Source: Desulfomicrobium sp. ZS1 (GTDB lineage: Bacteria > Desulfobacterota > Desulfovibrionia > Desulfovibrionales > Desulfomicrobiaceae). Taken from it: a DNA stretch of 64,000 nucleotides. The position numbers and the translations under genes are program-made. Under the pieces are notes generated by a model. It was not told where the DNA came from. It did no database searches and saw only the letters and a list, made by a program, of their open reading frames with translations. The stretch is from positions 2,480,001-2,544,000 of the forward strand of contig NZ_CP100351.1 in assembly GCF_024204645.1 (NCBI RefSeq). The letters run 5' to 3'. This document shows, one piece after another, positions 52,163 to 61,149 of the stretch (positions within the stretch are counted from its first letter, which is position 1; every line of letters begins with the position of its first letter).

Positions 52163-52597
52163 ATGAAAAAAATCAAAGCCCCAAGCCATCGGGGTAACCC
52201 ATGACAAGAGGGAGGCAAGGTCGAATGCGGCAAACGTTTTTCCCAGAGCGCCATTGGGCGACCCGGGACGCTATTTCGTCCCCGGGGTAAGCGTGCGGCG
52301 GGTTCCATATGTCAAATGCTGTCGAAAAAGGCTACGATGCGGCACAGCGCGGACATTGCCGTTGGCCTGTTCGGATTGGTATGCAATTTGATAAAGGTTC
52401 GAGTACAGCTCTGTCCGTAGCAGCCGATGCGTAATGTACGGAATTATTGTAAGCCGATACGAAAGCCGCCTATCAAATCGGATACGCCGACCGGAAGGCC
52501 GCCCCTCAGCGTCGAGAAACCCTGACTTTTCATCCCCGGCCTGCCGGCGTATTCCGTCAGGCCGGGGATGTGAACGCTCCACCGGAGGAAAAGTATC
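52163..52597. other. leader/intergenic region before the pqi operon with hairpins
   Basis: 435 bases right of the IS element. It has a 9-bp hairpin with one bulge at 52262-52286 and a perfect 13-bp hairpin at 52531-52570. No gene with a start signal is seen. Confidence 0.55.
52531..52570 (+). promoter_or_regulatory. perfect 13-bp hairpin in the pqi operon leader
   Basis: CATCCCCGGCCTG (52531-52543) and CAGGCCGGGGATG (52558-52570) are exact inverted repeats with a 14-base loop, ending about 13 bases before the ggagg ribosome-binding site of the first gene. There is no T-run, so it is not a standard terminator; it could be an operator or RNA-stability element. Confidence 0.5.
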
Positions 52598-52849
52598 ATG
52601 ACTCACATGGCAATTATGAACGTTCATTTCACGGACGGGTCGAAAATCGCCTTCAGGTATCCGAAGGTCACGGACACATCCACCCTGGCCACCAAGGTCA
52701 AGAAGGCGCTGGAGCAGGACAAGATTGTCGTAGAGACGGCCGACAGCCTGATCGTCATGCCTGTTTCGAGCATCAAGTACATCCAGGTCACTCCGCAACC
52801 GGATGTCCTTCCGGACGGAGTCATCCGGGACGCCGAAATCATCGACTGA
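52598..52849 (+). CDS. small hypothetical protein, first gene of the pqi operon
   Basis: 83-aa soluble protein, MTHMAIMNVHFTDGSKIAFRYPKV..., ending in LIVMPVSSIKYIQVTPQPD and an acidic tail. It has a very good ggaggaa box 7 bases before the ATG. The strand pattern (beta hairpin, short helix TLATKVKKALEQDK, two strands) looks like a small beta domain. It is followed by the first pqiA gene after 26 bases, so it is read with the lipid-transport genes. No family recognised. Confidence 0.75.
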   Translation: MTHMAIMNVHFTDGSKIAFRYPKVTDTSTLATKVKKALEQDKIVVETADSLIVMPVSSIKYIQVTPQPDVLPDGVIRDAEIID

Positions 52850-52875
52850 CGCATGGTTGGCAACAAGGATGGCAA

Positions 52876-53559
52876 ATGACCCTTGAAAACGGAAATCCTC
52901 TGCAGGGAGAAACAGAAGACCACGGCAACGTAACGCATGCCGCGGCGCTGTGTGAAGCACCGAAACGCGTGCTGGCCTGCCACAATTGCGACCTCCTGAC
53001 CGAGGTTTCGGGTCCGCCCGGATCGACCTCGCTGTGTCCGCGCTGCGGGGCCGTACTGTACCGGCGGAAAAGAAACTGCATCGACCGACCCCTGGCCTTC
53101 GCCCTGTGCGGGGTGGTGCTCTTTGCCATCGCGCTGACCAACCCCTTCCTGGCCATGAAGAGCGGCGGGTTCGTGCAGGAGAGCACTCTGCTGACCGGCA
53201 TCCTCGAGCTCTGGAAGCAGCACCTCTACGGCCTTGGCGGCCTGGTGCTGCTGACCTGTGTGGCCATTCCGCTGGCCCAGCTGGTGGGGCTCATGTATAT
53301 TCTCGTTCCGTTGCGATTGCAGCTTTGCGCGCCCGGTTCCATACTCATCTTCCGCGTCATCCGCCATCTTGATTCGTGGGCCATGATGGAGGTTTTTCTC
53401 ATCGGCATCCTGGTGGCGCTGGTCAAACTCGCCAAGATGGCGACCATCATCCCCGGAATCGCGGTGGTGGCGCTGGGTCTTCTGACCATTGTCATGACCG
53501 CCGCCATGACCACCCTCGACCCGCCCCTCATGTGGGAGCGGCTGGACCCGCGCCGATGA
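52876..53559 (+). CDS. pqiA: paraquat-inducible protein A (PqiA), N-terminal-type half
   Basis: 227-aa inner-membrane protein. A zinc-ribbon pair LACHNCDLL and SLCPRCGAVLYRRK precedes four membrane helices: PLAFALCGVVLFAIALTNPF, GLGGLVLLTCVAIPLAQLVGLMYILVPL, MMEVFLIGILVALVKLAKMA and VVALGLLTIVMTAAM. The canonical E. coli PqiA is one long protein; here it is split into two genes, overlapping by 4 bases (ATGA), with the second at 53556. They feed a PqiB MCE tunnel for lipid transport across the envelope. Confidence 0.9.
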   Translation: MTLENGNPLQGETEDHGNVTHAAALCEAPKRVLACHNCDLLTEVSGPPGSTSLCPRCGAVLYRRKRNCIDRPLAFALCGVVLFAIALTNPFLAMKSGGFVQESTLLTGILELWKQHLYGLGGLVLLTCVAIPLAQLVGLMYILVPLRLQLCAPGSILIFRVIRHLDSWAMMEVFLIGILVALVKLAKMATIIPGIAVVALGLLTIVMTAAMTTLDPPLMWERLDPRR

Positions 53560-54188
53560 CCGCCCGCCTGACATCGGCGAAAAGCGTTGGTCTGGTCAGC
53601 TGCCACGACTGCCATCTGCTTGTTAAGGGCGACTCGCTGGCCCCGGGCGCTGCCCGTTGCCCGAGGTGCGGCGCGAGCCTGCACCCGCGCAAGCCCGGCA
53701 GCATCGCCCGGGCCTGGGCCCTGCTGCTGGCGGCGGCCATCATGTACATTCCGGCCAACGTCCTGCCCATGACCATCACCTCGGCCCTCGGCTCCGTTCA
53801 GGCCGACACCATCATGAGCGGGGTCATCTATTTCATGCACAGCGGATCGTGGGAAATCGCGGCCGTCATCTTCATTGCCAGCATTTTCGTGCCCATGGCC
53901 AAGCTTGCCATTCTGATTTTCCTGCTGGTGAGCGTGCAACTGCGCTCGCGCTGGCGGCCCAGGGACCGCACCGTCCTGTATCGCATTACGGAACTGGCTG
54001 GACGCTGGTCCATGGTCGATGTTTACGTGGTCACCATCCTGGTGGCGCTGGTCAAGCTCGGCGCTGTGGCCAGCATCGAGGCCGGACCGGCCGCGGTATA
54101 TTTCGCCTGCGTGGTGGTGCTGACCATGCTCGCGGCAGAGAGTTTCGACCCGCGCATCATCTGGGATGTCATCGAGGAGGATTCATGA
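53556..54188 (+). CDS. pqiA: paraquat-inducible protein A (PqiA), second half
   Basis: 210 aa with its own zinc ribbon (GLVSCHDCHLL, RCPRCGASLHPRK) and helices ARAWALLLAAAIMYIPANVLPMTI (the family PANVLPMT signature), WEIAAVIFIASIFVPMAKLAIL, MVDVYVVTILVALVKLGAVA and VYFACVVVLTMLAAESFDPRIIWD, a family end. It overlaps the previous gene and the pqiB gene by four bases each (ATGA), so the three are translationally coupled. In many bacteria the two halves are fused. Confidence 0.9.
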   Translation: MTARLTSAKSVGLVSCHDCHLLVKGDSLAPGAARCPRCGASLHPRKPGSIARAWALLLAAAIMYIPANVLPMTITSALGSVQADTIMSGVIYFMHSGSWEIAAVIFIASIFVPMAKLAILIFLLVSVQLRSRWRPRDRTVLYRITELAGRWSMVDVYVVTILVALVKLGAVASIEAGPAAVYFACVVVLTMLAAESFDPRIIWDVIEEDS

Positions 54189-55843
54189 CCGATATCAATC
54201 AGGCCGAGCAGTATGCGGCCCCGGCACAAATCAGAAAAAAAAGCGGCATCCCCCTGGTATGGATCGTCCCACTCGTGGCCCTGGTCATCGGCGGGTGGCT
54301 GGTTTTCAAGGCCTACAGCGAGAAGGGGCCGGTGATCAGCATCTCCTTCCCCTCGGCCGAAGGCCTGGAGGCCGGAAAGACCAAGATCAAGTTCAAGGAT
54401 GTGATCGTGGGTCAGGTCACCGAGATCCGCCTTGGCGGCGATCTCCAGCACGTGGTGGTCACAGCGGATCTGTCCAAGGATTTCGAGCGCTTTTTGAACG
54501 ACAAGACCCGCTTCTGGATCACGCGGGCGCAGATACGGGGCGGCACGGCCTCGGGCCTTGACACCCTGCTCTCGGGTGCCTTCATCGGCGTCGATCCCGC
54601 CCTCGGCGGAGCGCAAACAAAGAATTTCACCGGCCTGGAGGTTCCTCCGGTCGTGACCACCGGTCTGCCCGGGCGCCACTTCTGGCTGCGTTCCAAGCAG
54701 CGCGGCTCTTTGAGCGTCGGCATGCCGGTCTACTACCGCCAGATCCAGGTCGGACAGGTGGTCAGCTTCGGCTTCGCCCCGGACGGGCAGGCCATCGACG
54801 TCCAGATCTTCATCGAGGCCCCGCACCATGCCAAGGTCACCCAAAACACCCGGTTCTGGAACGCCAGCGGGGTAGATGTCTCCCTGTCCGCCGAGGGACT
54901 CAAAGTCGACACCCAGTCGCTGATCTCCATCGTGTCCGGGGCGCTGGCCTTTGATGTTCCGGAAGGTACGGAGCCAGGCGGCGATGTCGGCGAGGATCAC
55001 GTCTTCTCGCTGTATCAGGACTTCGACAGTATTCATGAGCAGCTCTATACCGTGCGCAAGAACTGGCTGATCTATTTCGACCAGTCGGTCCGGGGGCTCA
55101 GCGTTGGAGCACCAGTGGAAGTCTACGGGATCAAGATCGGCGAGGTGGCCAAGATTGATCTGATCTATGACACGACTCTCAAGGAAATGCGTGTCCCGGT
55201 GATCGTGTCCATCGAGCCGGAACGAATCGCCAACATTCTCACTGCCGTTCCCAATCTTGAATCGATGAAAGGAGAGCCGGTGCTCAAATGGTTCGTGGAA
55301 GAGCGCAACATGAAGGCACAGCTCAAATCCGGCAATCTGTTGACCGGCCAGATGCTCGTCGATTTGGGGTTTTATCCCCAGGAGCCCAAAGCCGTGATGG
55401 GATATGAAAACGGCTATGCGGTCATCCCCAGTGTCCCCGGTTCTCTTGACCAGATCCAGGACAGCATCGCCAAGATCACTCGCAACCTGGAAAAGGTGCC
55501 GCTGGAAAAAATCGGGAACAATCTTGATTCGCTGCTCAAGGAGACTACCGGCGCGATCAGGGAGATCACCGTCGCGGTCAAGGAGGCCGGAGGATTTGCC
55601 CGCAGCCTCACCAGCGAGACGTCGCCCCTCTTGCAGGCCAACCTGATCGCCTTGCAAAAGACCCTGGAAGAACTGCAGAAAACCCTTGGGCAGGATTCCG
55701 CGCTCAATTACAACGCCAAGAAGACGCTTGAGGAATTGACCCTGACCTTGCGGGCCATGCGCGAACTGAGCGGAGCCATTGATCGCCATCCGCAATCCTT
55801 CTTGTTCGGAAAAGGAGATGACAAAGATGACACGAAAAAATAG
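54185..55843 (+). CDS. pqiB: PqiB, MCE-domain intermembrane transport protein
   Basis: 552 aa with one N-terminal membrane helix (IPLVWIVPLVALVIGGWLVFKAY) and three MCE domains: GPVISISFPSAEGLEAGKTKIKFKDVIVGQVTEI, then KQRGSLSVGMPVYYRQIQVGQVVSFGF, then FDQSVRGLSVGAPVEVYGIKIGEVAKIDL. The C-terminal helical tail (IQDSIAKITRNLEKV..., LQKTLEELQKTLG) forms the needle of the PqiB tunnel that bridges the two membranes. Coupled to pqiA by a 4-base overlap and overlapping pqiC by 17 bases. Confidence 0.94.
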   Translation: MTDINQAEQYAAPAQIRKKSGIPLVWIVPLVALVIGGWLVFKAYSEKGPVISISFPSAEGLEAGKTKIKFKDVIVGQVTEIRLGGDLQHVVVTADLSKDFERFLNDKTRFWITRAQIRGGTASGLDTLLSGAFIGVDPALGGAQTKNFTGLEVPPVVTTGLPGRHFWLRSKQRGSLSVGMPVYYRQIQVGQVVSFGFAPDGQAIDVQIFIEAPHHAKVTQNTRFWNASGVDVSLSAEGLKVDTQSLISIVSGALAFDVPEGTEPGGDVGEDHVFSLYQDFDSIHEQLYTVRKNWLIYFDQSVRGLSVGAPVEVYGIKIGEVAKIDLIYDTTLKEMRVPVIVSIEPERIANILTAVPNLESMKGEPVLKWFVEERNMKAQLKSGNLLTGQMLVDLGFYPQEPKAVMGYENGYAVIPSVPGSLDQIQDSIAKITRNLEKVPLEKIGNNLDSLLKETTGAIREITVAVKEAGGFARSLTSETSPLLQANLIALQKTLEELQKTLGQDSALNYNAKKTLEELTLTLRAMRELSGAIDRHPQSFLFGKGDDKDDTKK

Positions 55844-56441
55844 CCGGTTCCGATTCACGGCATTGCTCGCCTTGGCATGCGCGACGCTTCTGGCGGGATG
55901 CGCCGGCTCAAAGATCCCCACCGTCTACTACAGCCTCTACGCACCGACGGTTCAAGGCGCGGGGGCACCCGTGACGGATGACGACATTTCCGTGAGTGTT
56001 GGTCCTGTGACCATCCCGGACATCCTGAAACAGACACGTATCGCCACGGGAGGAGAGAACGGAAGCTATGACCTGGCCGAGTATCACCGCTGGAGCGGCG
56101 ACGTGGACCGAGACCTGGCCCGGGCGCTGGCCGAGCACTTGGCCCGTAAACTCGGCACCCAAAGAGTTTCTGTGTTCCCCTGGGACCAGGATTTCACGCC
56201 GACGTATCAGGTTATGGTAGATGTTCTCTTCATGGGCGGCGCGCCAGGGAAAGAGGCAATGTTAAGCGCACGCTGGACCATTATGGACAAGGCCGGACAA
56301 GGAGGCGCCATCACCCGCCGCATCGACCTGCGCATGCCTCCAACGGGTCCGGACCTGTCCTCTTGGGTCGCGGCCCAGCAGCGCAATGTCGAGAAGCTGG
56401 GAGTGGCGATTGCGGAAACGATAACCGAGGCACGCAAATAA
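55827..56441 (+). CDS. pqiC: PqiC-like ABC-type transport auxiliary lipoprotein
   Basis: 204-aa lipoprotein with lipobox LLAGC after a signal helix (FTALLALACATLLAGCAG). The mature start TVYYSLYAPTVQ, then DDISVSVGPVTIPDILKQTRIAT and the segment LAEYHRWSGDVDRDLARALAEHLARKLG, are typical of the PqiC/YmbA family (DUF330). It anchors the PqiB tunnel at the outer membrane. The ATG at 55827 is chosen because a ggag box lies 10 bases before it; 55818 lies too near to that box. Confidence 0.9.
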   Translation: MTRKNSRFRFTALLALACATLLAGCAGSKIPTVYYSLYAPTVQGAGAPVTDDDISVSVGPVTIPDILKQTRIATGGENGSYDLAEYHRWSGDVDRDLARALAEHLARKLGTQRVSVFPWDQDFTPTYQVMVDVLFMGGAPGKEAMLSARWTIMDKAGQGGAITRRIDLRMPPTGPDLSSWVAAQQRNVEKLGVAIAETITEARK

Positions 56442-56701
56442 CACCAAGGCCGTATTGATTTCAATCAGCTCGTACGAATCGCACGCCGCATCGAATTCTT
56501 GATGCGGCGTTCGGTCCAAATCTATCCTCCGTTTCCCCTTATCACCAGCGCCGGTCTTTGCTAAACGAAAGCAAAGATTGGCCCCCCCCTTTTGGCAATG
56601 ATCTCGTCATTGAAGAAAAAATTTGAATCATATTGAAATTCAGGAGAATTTCTGAGAATACTTTTTTTTGGGATTTTCTTAACGCAAGGGAAACACGATA
56701 C

Positions 56702-58624
56702 ATGGACGTAATCTCTAATCTGCGAAAGCTGGCACCCACAATATCGGCTAACATGGTCATGGTTTCGTCAGAAACCCTGGATAGCGAAATCTTTTGTGCC
56801 CTTGAAAAAATTCTTGATGCCTTGAATGCAGACCGTGTCGGACTGATAGAAGTCAATAAGAACTCAACAATACTCACTATTTCATATGCACAATATGCGA
56901 AAGGCATTTATAACGTCCCGAAACAGATCGACGTCGCGGCATTGTTTCCCTGGGGATATGATCATACCATCAATAAGGGACGAATCATGGTCCTGAACAG
57001 TATGGACGATCTCCCACCTGATGCTGAGGTTGACAGGTGTTCGCATTTTTCGCTTGGCAACAAATCCGTCTTGGCCATTCCTCTTTTTGTCGCTTCAAAA
57101 GTTCATCACCTGCTAACCGTGGATGTCCACACGGAGCGTCTTTGGATTGAGGAAGTCGTCGATCTGACTCGATTGCTTGGAGAAATTTTCGTCAGCGCCC
57201 TGCAAAGGCGTGAAGCGGAACTCACCCTGCGCCGCACCATGGAGAGACTCGACGTCGCCGCAGCGTCGGCGCACGCCGGATTATGGGAGCTTAATCTCGA
57301 TACCGGCGCTCTCTGGGCGACAAAGAAGGCTCGAGAACACTTCGGCTTCGCCCCTGAAGAAGCCCTTACCTTTTCGAGGCTTTTGGAAGAAATTCATCCC
57401 GACGACCGGGAGTTGATCAAAATCAAGATCGAAGAGGCGCGCAGTATCCAAGAGGATACCAGGGTGGAATATCGAATCCTGACCAAGGAAGGATCATTGC
57501 GCTGGATGGTTTCCCAGGGACGGGTACATTGGGACGATACCGAGAATACCGCTTTTCTGTTTGGAGCGACAGTCGATATCACGCGATCCAAAGAATTGGA
57601 GATGCAGCTGCAAACGCAAATCCTTGAAACCGAGCGCCTCAGCCGCCAACTGTTACACGAGAACATCTATCTGCGCGAGACGGATAGCGTGGCCGAGCAG
57701 GGCGAGATCCTGGGCTCAAGCGAAGCCATGCGCACCGTCATGACGCAGATCGGCCAGGTGGCCCGAACCGGAAGCACGGTGCTCTTGCAGGGAGAGACAG
57801 GCACGGGAAAGGGGCTGGTCGCACAGACCATCCATCGCATGAGCGACCGTGGCAAGCGCGTCATGGTCAAGGTCAACTGCGCCGCCTTGCCCGGTCCCCT
57901 GGTGGAGAGTGAACTGTTTGGGCGCGAGAAGGGAGCGTTCACTGGAGCCCTCAGCCGACAGCCAGGGAGGTTCGAACTGGCCGACGGCTCCACCCTCTTT
58001 CTTGACGAGATTGCCGAGATGTCGCTGGAAACCCAGGCCAAGCTGCTGCGCGTGCTTCAGGATAGCGAGTTCGAGCGCCTGGGAAGTTCGAAAACCACCA
58101 AGGTCGACGTGCGAATCATCGCGGCCAGCAACAAGGATCTCGCCAAGGAGGTTGAGGCTGGTCGTTTTCGCAGCGATCTCTACTACCGGCTGAACATATT
58201 CCCCATCCATGTCCCGCCCCTGCGCGAACGCCCCGAGGACATCCCGCAACTGGTCTGGGAGTTCGTCAAGGAATTCGGTGAGCGCATGGGTAAGCAAATT
58301 CGCAGCATCACCCAAAAAGACATGCAACTGCTCACGAGTTACTCCTGGCCCGGCAACATCCGCGAACTGCGCAATGTCATTGAGCATTCCCTCATCATCA
58401 GCTCCGGTGAAGTCCTGGTCTTGCAACGCTTGTCACCTAGTTCCAATATCACCGATGCGGCCAAATCTCTTGAAGACGTTGAGCGCAGCCATATACAGGC
58501 CACCCTCAAAGCGACCAAAGGCAAAATCAAAGGCGCTGGCGGCGCGGCAGAAAGATTGGCAATCCACCCTTCCACCCTCTATTCCCGCATGCGCAAACTC
58601 GGCATCTCATCCAAGCAATCCTGA
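56702..58624 (+). CDS. sigma-54-dependent activator with GAF and PAS sensor domains
   Basis: 640 aa. An N-terminal GAF-like domain (about residues 1-180), a PAS domain with PAC (WELNLDTGALWATKKAREHFGFAPEEAL to FLFGATVDITRSKE), then the AAA+ core: Walker A LLQGETGTGKGLVAQTIH, REKGAFTGA, LFLDEIAEMSLETQAKLL and RIIAASNKDLAK, ending in a Fis-type helix-turn-helix (KGAGGAAERLAIHPSTLYSRMRKLGI). No receiver, so it senses a ligand or redox state directly. The ATG at 56702 is preferred to an upstream in-frame TTG. It may control the envelope genes that follow. Confidence 0.92.
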   Translation: MDVISNLRKLAPTISANMVMVSSETLDSEIFCALEKILDALNADRVGLIEVNKNSTILTISYAQYAKGIYNVPKQIDVAALFPWGYDHTINKGRIMVLNSMDDLPPDAEVDRCSHFSLGNKSVLAIPLFVASKVHHLLTVDVHTERLWIEEVVDLTRLLGEIFVSALQRREAELTLRRTMERLDVAAASAHAGLWELNLDTGALWATKKAREHFGFAPEEALTFSRLLEEIHPDDRELIKIKIEEARSIQEDTRVEYRILTKEGSLRWMVSQGRVHWDDTENTAFLFGATVDITRSKELEMQLQTQILETERLSRQLLHENIYLRETDSVAEQGEILGSSEAMRTVMTQIGQVARTGSTVLLQGETGTGKGLVAQTIHRMSDRGKRVMVKVNCAALPGPLVESELFGREKGAFTGALSRQPGRFELADGSTLFLDEIAEMSLETQAKLLRVLQDSEFERLGSSKTTKVDVRIIAASNKDLAKEVEAGRFRSDLYYRLNIFPIHVPPLRERPEDIPQLVWEFVKEFGERMGKQIRSITQKDMQLLTSYSWPGNIRELRNVIEHSLIISSGEVLVLQRLSPSSNITDAAKSLEDVERSHIQATLKATKGKIKGAGGAAERLAIHPSTLYSRMRKLGISSKQS

Positions 58625-58632
58625 TCCCGGGA

Positions 58633-58661
58633 CGACATTTCGCCCATGGGGCCAAATGTCG
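58633..58661 (+). terminator. palindromic hairpin after the sigma-54 activator gene
   Basis: CGACATTT ... AAATGTCG around CCCATGGG makes a 29-base near-perfect palindrome directly after the stop codon, followed by a CT-rich tract (ccttcttcttt). It is probably the terminator but could be an operator. Confidence 0.6.
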
Positions 58662-58788
58662 CCTTCTTCTTTAAAACCTGCGTCTTTCCCAAATTCTTTA
58701 CCTTCTTCTTATCATCTTTATTTTCAGCATGTTAAACTACGAGGAGCGCCCTCGTTCACGATGGTACGCTTATTGTGTTCATGGCTCC

Positions 58789-59127
58789 ATGATTCTCTCA
58801 CAAATCAAAATATATCCTGCCGAGGGGTATGCTGCTGGCATCATCGATGTGCTTCAATCAGTGCAGGTGATCCTTGCGTCCGTGTCCGACTGCCTCCAGG
58901 CCTCTGTTTCCATCGAGAGCGGTGAGAGCGGGGCCATTCTCTACCTGGAAAAATGGCGCTCACGTGAATCTCTTGATGAACACCTCCGCTCCAGCGTGTA
59001 CATGAGGGTGTTGGAAGCTTTGGAATTGTCCTGCCGGAATCCGGAGGTGACATTCTTTGACGGGCTGGAAGTGGGCGGGTGGGAAATTATCGAAATGGCG
59101 AGATCTCTTTCGGCTAAAGACGATTGA
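58789..59127 (+). CDS. antibiotic biosynthesis monooxygenase (ABM) domain protein
   Basis: 112 aa from the Met at 58789, which begins the domain (MILSQIKIYPAEGYAAGIIDVLQSV); an in-frame ATG at 58729 is an alternative, and neither has a good ribosome-binding site. The segment ASVSIESGESGAILYLEKWRSRESLDEHLRSSVYMRVLEAL is the usual ABM/YgiN ferredoxin-like core with the W-x5-L-x2-H pattern. Such proteins are quinol monooxygenases or heme-type small oxygenases. Its substrate is unknown. Confidence 0.8.
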   Translation: MILSQIKIYPAEGYAAGIIDVLQSVQVILASVSDCLQASVSIESGESGAILYLEKWRSRESLDEHLRSSVYMRVLEALELSCRNPEVTFFDGLEVGGWEIIEMARSLSAKDD

Positions 59128-59197
59128 CCCGGCAAAAGGTATTCCGGTCACCCATAGTGGATCACGTTTTAAAAAATTTCATTCTCTGGAGGCTGAT

Positions 59198-59755
59198 ATG
59201 AACTTCATTGTCCGTTACGCCGCGAGTTTTGTGATCATGTCGCTTGTTTTCATCACCCTTGCGGCGCAGCCAGCCAGTGCCAAGAGCGCGACTGAAATCA
59301 ACCATGAGGTCGACCAGGCTTTGAACAATCTTTACGCGACCTCTCCTGCCGCGCGCGACCTGTCCAAGATCGCCAAGGCAATCCTGGTTTTTCCGGGCAT
59401 CATCAAGGGCGGCTTCATCGTGGGCGGACAATACGGCGAAGGGGCGCTGGTCAAGGACGGTAAAAAGGCCGCTTACTACAACACCGTCGCAGCCTCCTAC
59501 GGTCTGCAGGCAGGATTGCAGAAGTTCGGCTATGCCCTGTTTTTTACCGACGAGGCCTCGCTCAAGTATCTGGAAAGCAGCGACGGTTGGGAACTGGGAG
59601 TCGGGCCGACCATCGTCATTGTCGACGAGGGTTTGGCGCGCAATCTCTCCACCTCCACGGCCAAGGAAGGGATCTACGCCTTCTTTTTCAATCAGAAGGG
59701 ACTCATGGCGGGACTGGGCATCCAGGGCACCAAAGTCACCCGGATCAACCCGTAG
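59198..59755 (+). CDS. SYLF/Ysc84-domain lipid-binding protein, exported
   Basis: 185 aa with a signal peptide (RYAASFVIMSLVFITLAAQPASA) and a SYLF domain: AKAILVFPGIIKGGFIVGGQYGEGALV, then YNTVAASYGLQAGLQKFGYALFF, SDGWELGVGPTIVIVDEG and AFFFNQKGLMAGLGIQGTKVTRI. SYLF domains bind phosphoinositides or other lipids in eukaryotes; the bacterial forms are periplasmic with unknown ligand. The start at 59198 has a ggaggc box 6 bases upstream. A terminator follows directly. Confidence 0.92.
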   Translation: MNFIVRYAASFVIMSLVFITLAAQPASAKSATEINHEVDQALNNLYATSPAARDLSKIAKAILVFPGIIKGGFIVGGQYGEGALVKDGKKAAYYNTVAASYGLQAGLQKFGYALFFTDEASLKYLESSDGWELGVGPTIVIVDEGLARNLSTSTAKEGIYAFFFNQKGLMAGLGIQGTKVTRINP

Positions 59756-59769
59756 ATCATACTCCCGCA

Positions 59770-59799
59770 CCTTCTGTCGTGTGGCGACAGGAGGTTTTT
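59770..59799 (+). terminator. rho-independent terminator after the SYLF gene
   Basis: Ten-base stem ccttctgtcg/cgacaggagg (one G-U pair) with loop tgtgg, followed by five Ts. Confidence 0.8.
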
Positions 59800-59831
59800 A
59801 AAGTCAACATAGTAACCGCAGGATAAGAGAT

Positions 59832-60329
59832 ATGTCAGATGGCAAATCAGGGTCGATTTGTGTTTTTGTGGTCGCAATTCTGCTGCTCAGTTGCGCCGCT
59901 GTCATGGCCCAGCAGTTTGTCTACCCGCAAAAGGGTCAGAGCGCCGAGCAGCAACAAAAAGACGAGTACGAATGCCACACCTGGGCAGTGCAGCAGACCA
60001 AATACGACCCCACGACCGCTGCTCAGGCGGCTCCGGCGCAACCTGCGCAGACAAGCACCGGCGCCCAGCCGGGTTCCGGACTTCGCGGCGCGGCCAAAGG
60101 CGCCGTGGTCGGAGGGGTGATCGGGGCCATTGGCGACGATGCGGGAAAGGGCGCGGGCATCGGAGCCGTCGCCGGTGGGGTGGCCGGCCGGTCTCAAAGC
60201 CGCAGGCAGCAGGCCCAGCAGCAGACACAAAGCCAGCAACAGGCTTCAGCAACGCAGCAAGGACAGCAGGATGCCTACCTACGCGCCAAAGCGACCTGCC
60301 TGGAGGCAAAGGGATACTCGGTCAAGTGA
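59832..60329 (+). CDS. glycine-zipper (YMGG-like) exported protein
   Basis: 165 aa with a signal helix (ICVFVVAILLLSCAAVMAQ) and then FVYPQKGQSAEQQQKDEYECHTWAVQQTKYDP, the usual opening of YMGG/glycine-zipper envelope proteins. The zipper is GLRGAAKGAVVGGVIGAIGDDAGKGAGIGAVAGGVAGRS, a glycine-spaced membrane hairpin. A Gln-rich linker and a terminal AYLRAKATCLEAKGYSVK follow. The Cys in YECHTW and near the end may pair. Such proteins sit in the outer membrane or periplasm; function uncertain. Confidence 0.88.
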   Translation: MSDGKSGSICVFVVAILLLSCAAVMAQQFVYPQKGQSAEQQQKDEYECHTWAVQQTKYDPTTAAQAAPAQPAQTSTGAQPGSGLRGAAKGAVVGGVIGAIGDDAGKGAGIGAVAGGVAGRSQSRRQQAQQQTQSQQQASATQQGQQDAYLRAKATCLEAKGYSVK

Positions 60330-60380
60330 ATTTACTGTCTTGCAGCCATGCAAAACAATTTAATTAATAAAGGAGCTTAT

Positions 60381-61058
60381 ATGAAAAAATTTCTTGTTGT
60401 CATCGCACTGTTGTCTTTGTGCGCGTGCGCCGGAACCGGCAAAAACACGTCGACTGATTTCAATCCCGCCGACCACTTTCTGGGTACCGACTACAAGCTG
60501 TTGCAGGCCAAACCCGAGCTCAATGGCGCTCTTGGATGGCGCAGCCCCGAATTCACGGCGCAGAAGTACTCGGCCCTTTACATCGAACCCGTAGTCTTGT
60601 GGCACGGCGAAGACATGGCCAAAGAATCCGGACTTTCCTTGGAGGATCTGGAATTACTGGCCACGTATTTTCATGACGTGCTGGCCAAGGTTCCCGATGG
60701 CCAGAAGCTCGCTCTGGCCGCGCAGCCGGGCCCCGGTGTCATCACCGTACAGGCGGCGGTGACCGAGGTCGAGGCCAGCAGCCCCGTGTCCAATGCGCTG
60801 ACCTCCGTCATTCCTATCGGCATCCTGCTTTCCGCCGGCAAGCAGGCCGCCACAGGCCAGGCCATGGGTGTTGGCAAGTGCGCGGTGGAAGTCAAGTTTG
60901 TGGACTCCGTGACGGGCAAGAATCTGGCCCTCTTTGCCGAGACCAAGGTCGGCAAGAAGTACAGCACCGCAGGATTCACCAAGACCGGCCAGACCGAGGA
61001 GGCCATGGACGAATGGGCCGCCCTGCTGAAGGAACGCATAGACGTCCTGTGGAAATAA
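60381..61058 (+). CDS. DUF3313-family lipoprotein
   Basis: 225-aa lipoprotein (MKKFLVVIALLSLCACAG, lipobox LCAC). The mature region DYKLLQAKPELNGALGWRSPEFTAQKYSALYIEPVVLW and the late MGVGKCAVEVKFVDSVTGKNLALFAETKVGKKY match DUF3313. A strong aaggagctt box precedes the ATG at 60381; the longer in-frame Met at 60348 has none. It follows the glycine-zipper gene after 51 bases. Confidence 0.88.
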   Translation: MKKFLVVIALLSLCACAGTGKNTSTDFNPADHFLGTDYKLLQAKPELNGALGWRSPEFTAQKYSALYIEPVVLWHGEDMAKESGLSLEDLELLATYFHDVLAKVPDGQKLALAAQPGPGVITVQAAVTEVEASSPVSNALTSVIPIGILLSAGKQAATGQAMGVGKCAVEVKFVDSVTGKNLALFAETKVGKKYSTAGFTKTGQTEEAMDEWAALLKERIDVLWK

Positions 61059-61075
61059 CCATTCATGCATGAGTT

Positions 61076-61101
61076 CGATATCCGGGTTCGCCCGGATATC
61101 G
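61076..61101 (+). terminator. hairpin after the DUF3313 gene
   Basis: Perfect 11-bp stem cgatatccggg/cccggatatcg with a TTCG tetraloop. There is no clear T-run, so termination is likely but not certain. Confidence 0.55.
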
Positions 61102-61149
61102 GCACAATATTTTGAGAACCAAACGATCCCTGATCGACGAGGACTGCAT

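Noticed and set aside
61100-61120. CGGCACAATATTTTGA resembling a -24/-12 promoter before the FadL-type gene
   Set aside because: At the correct spacing the -12 element has TG instead of GC.
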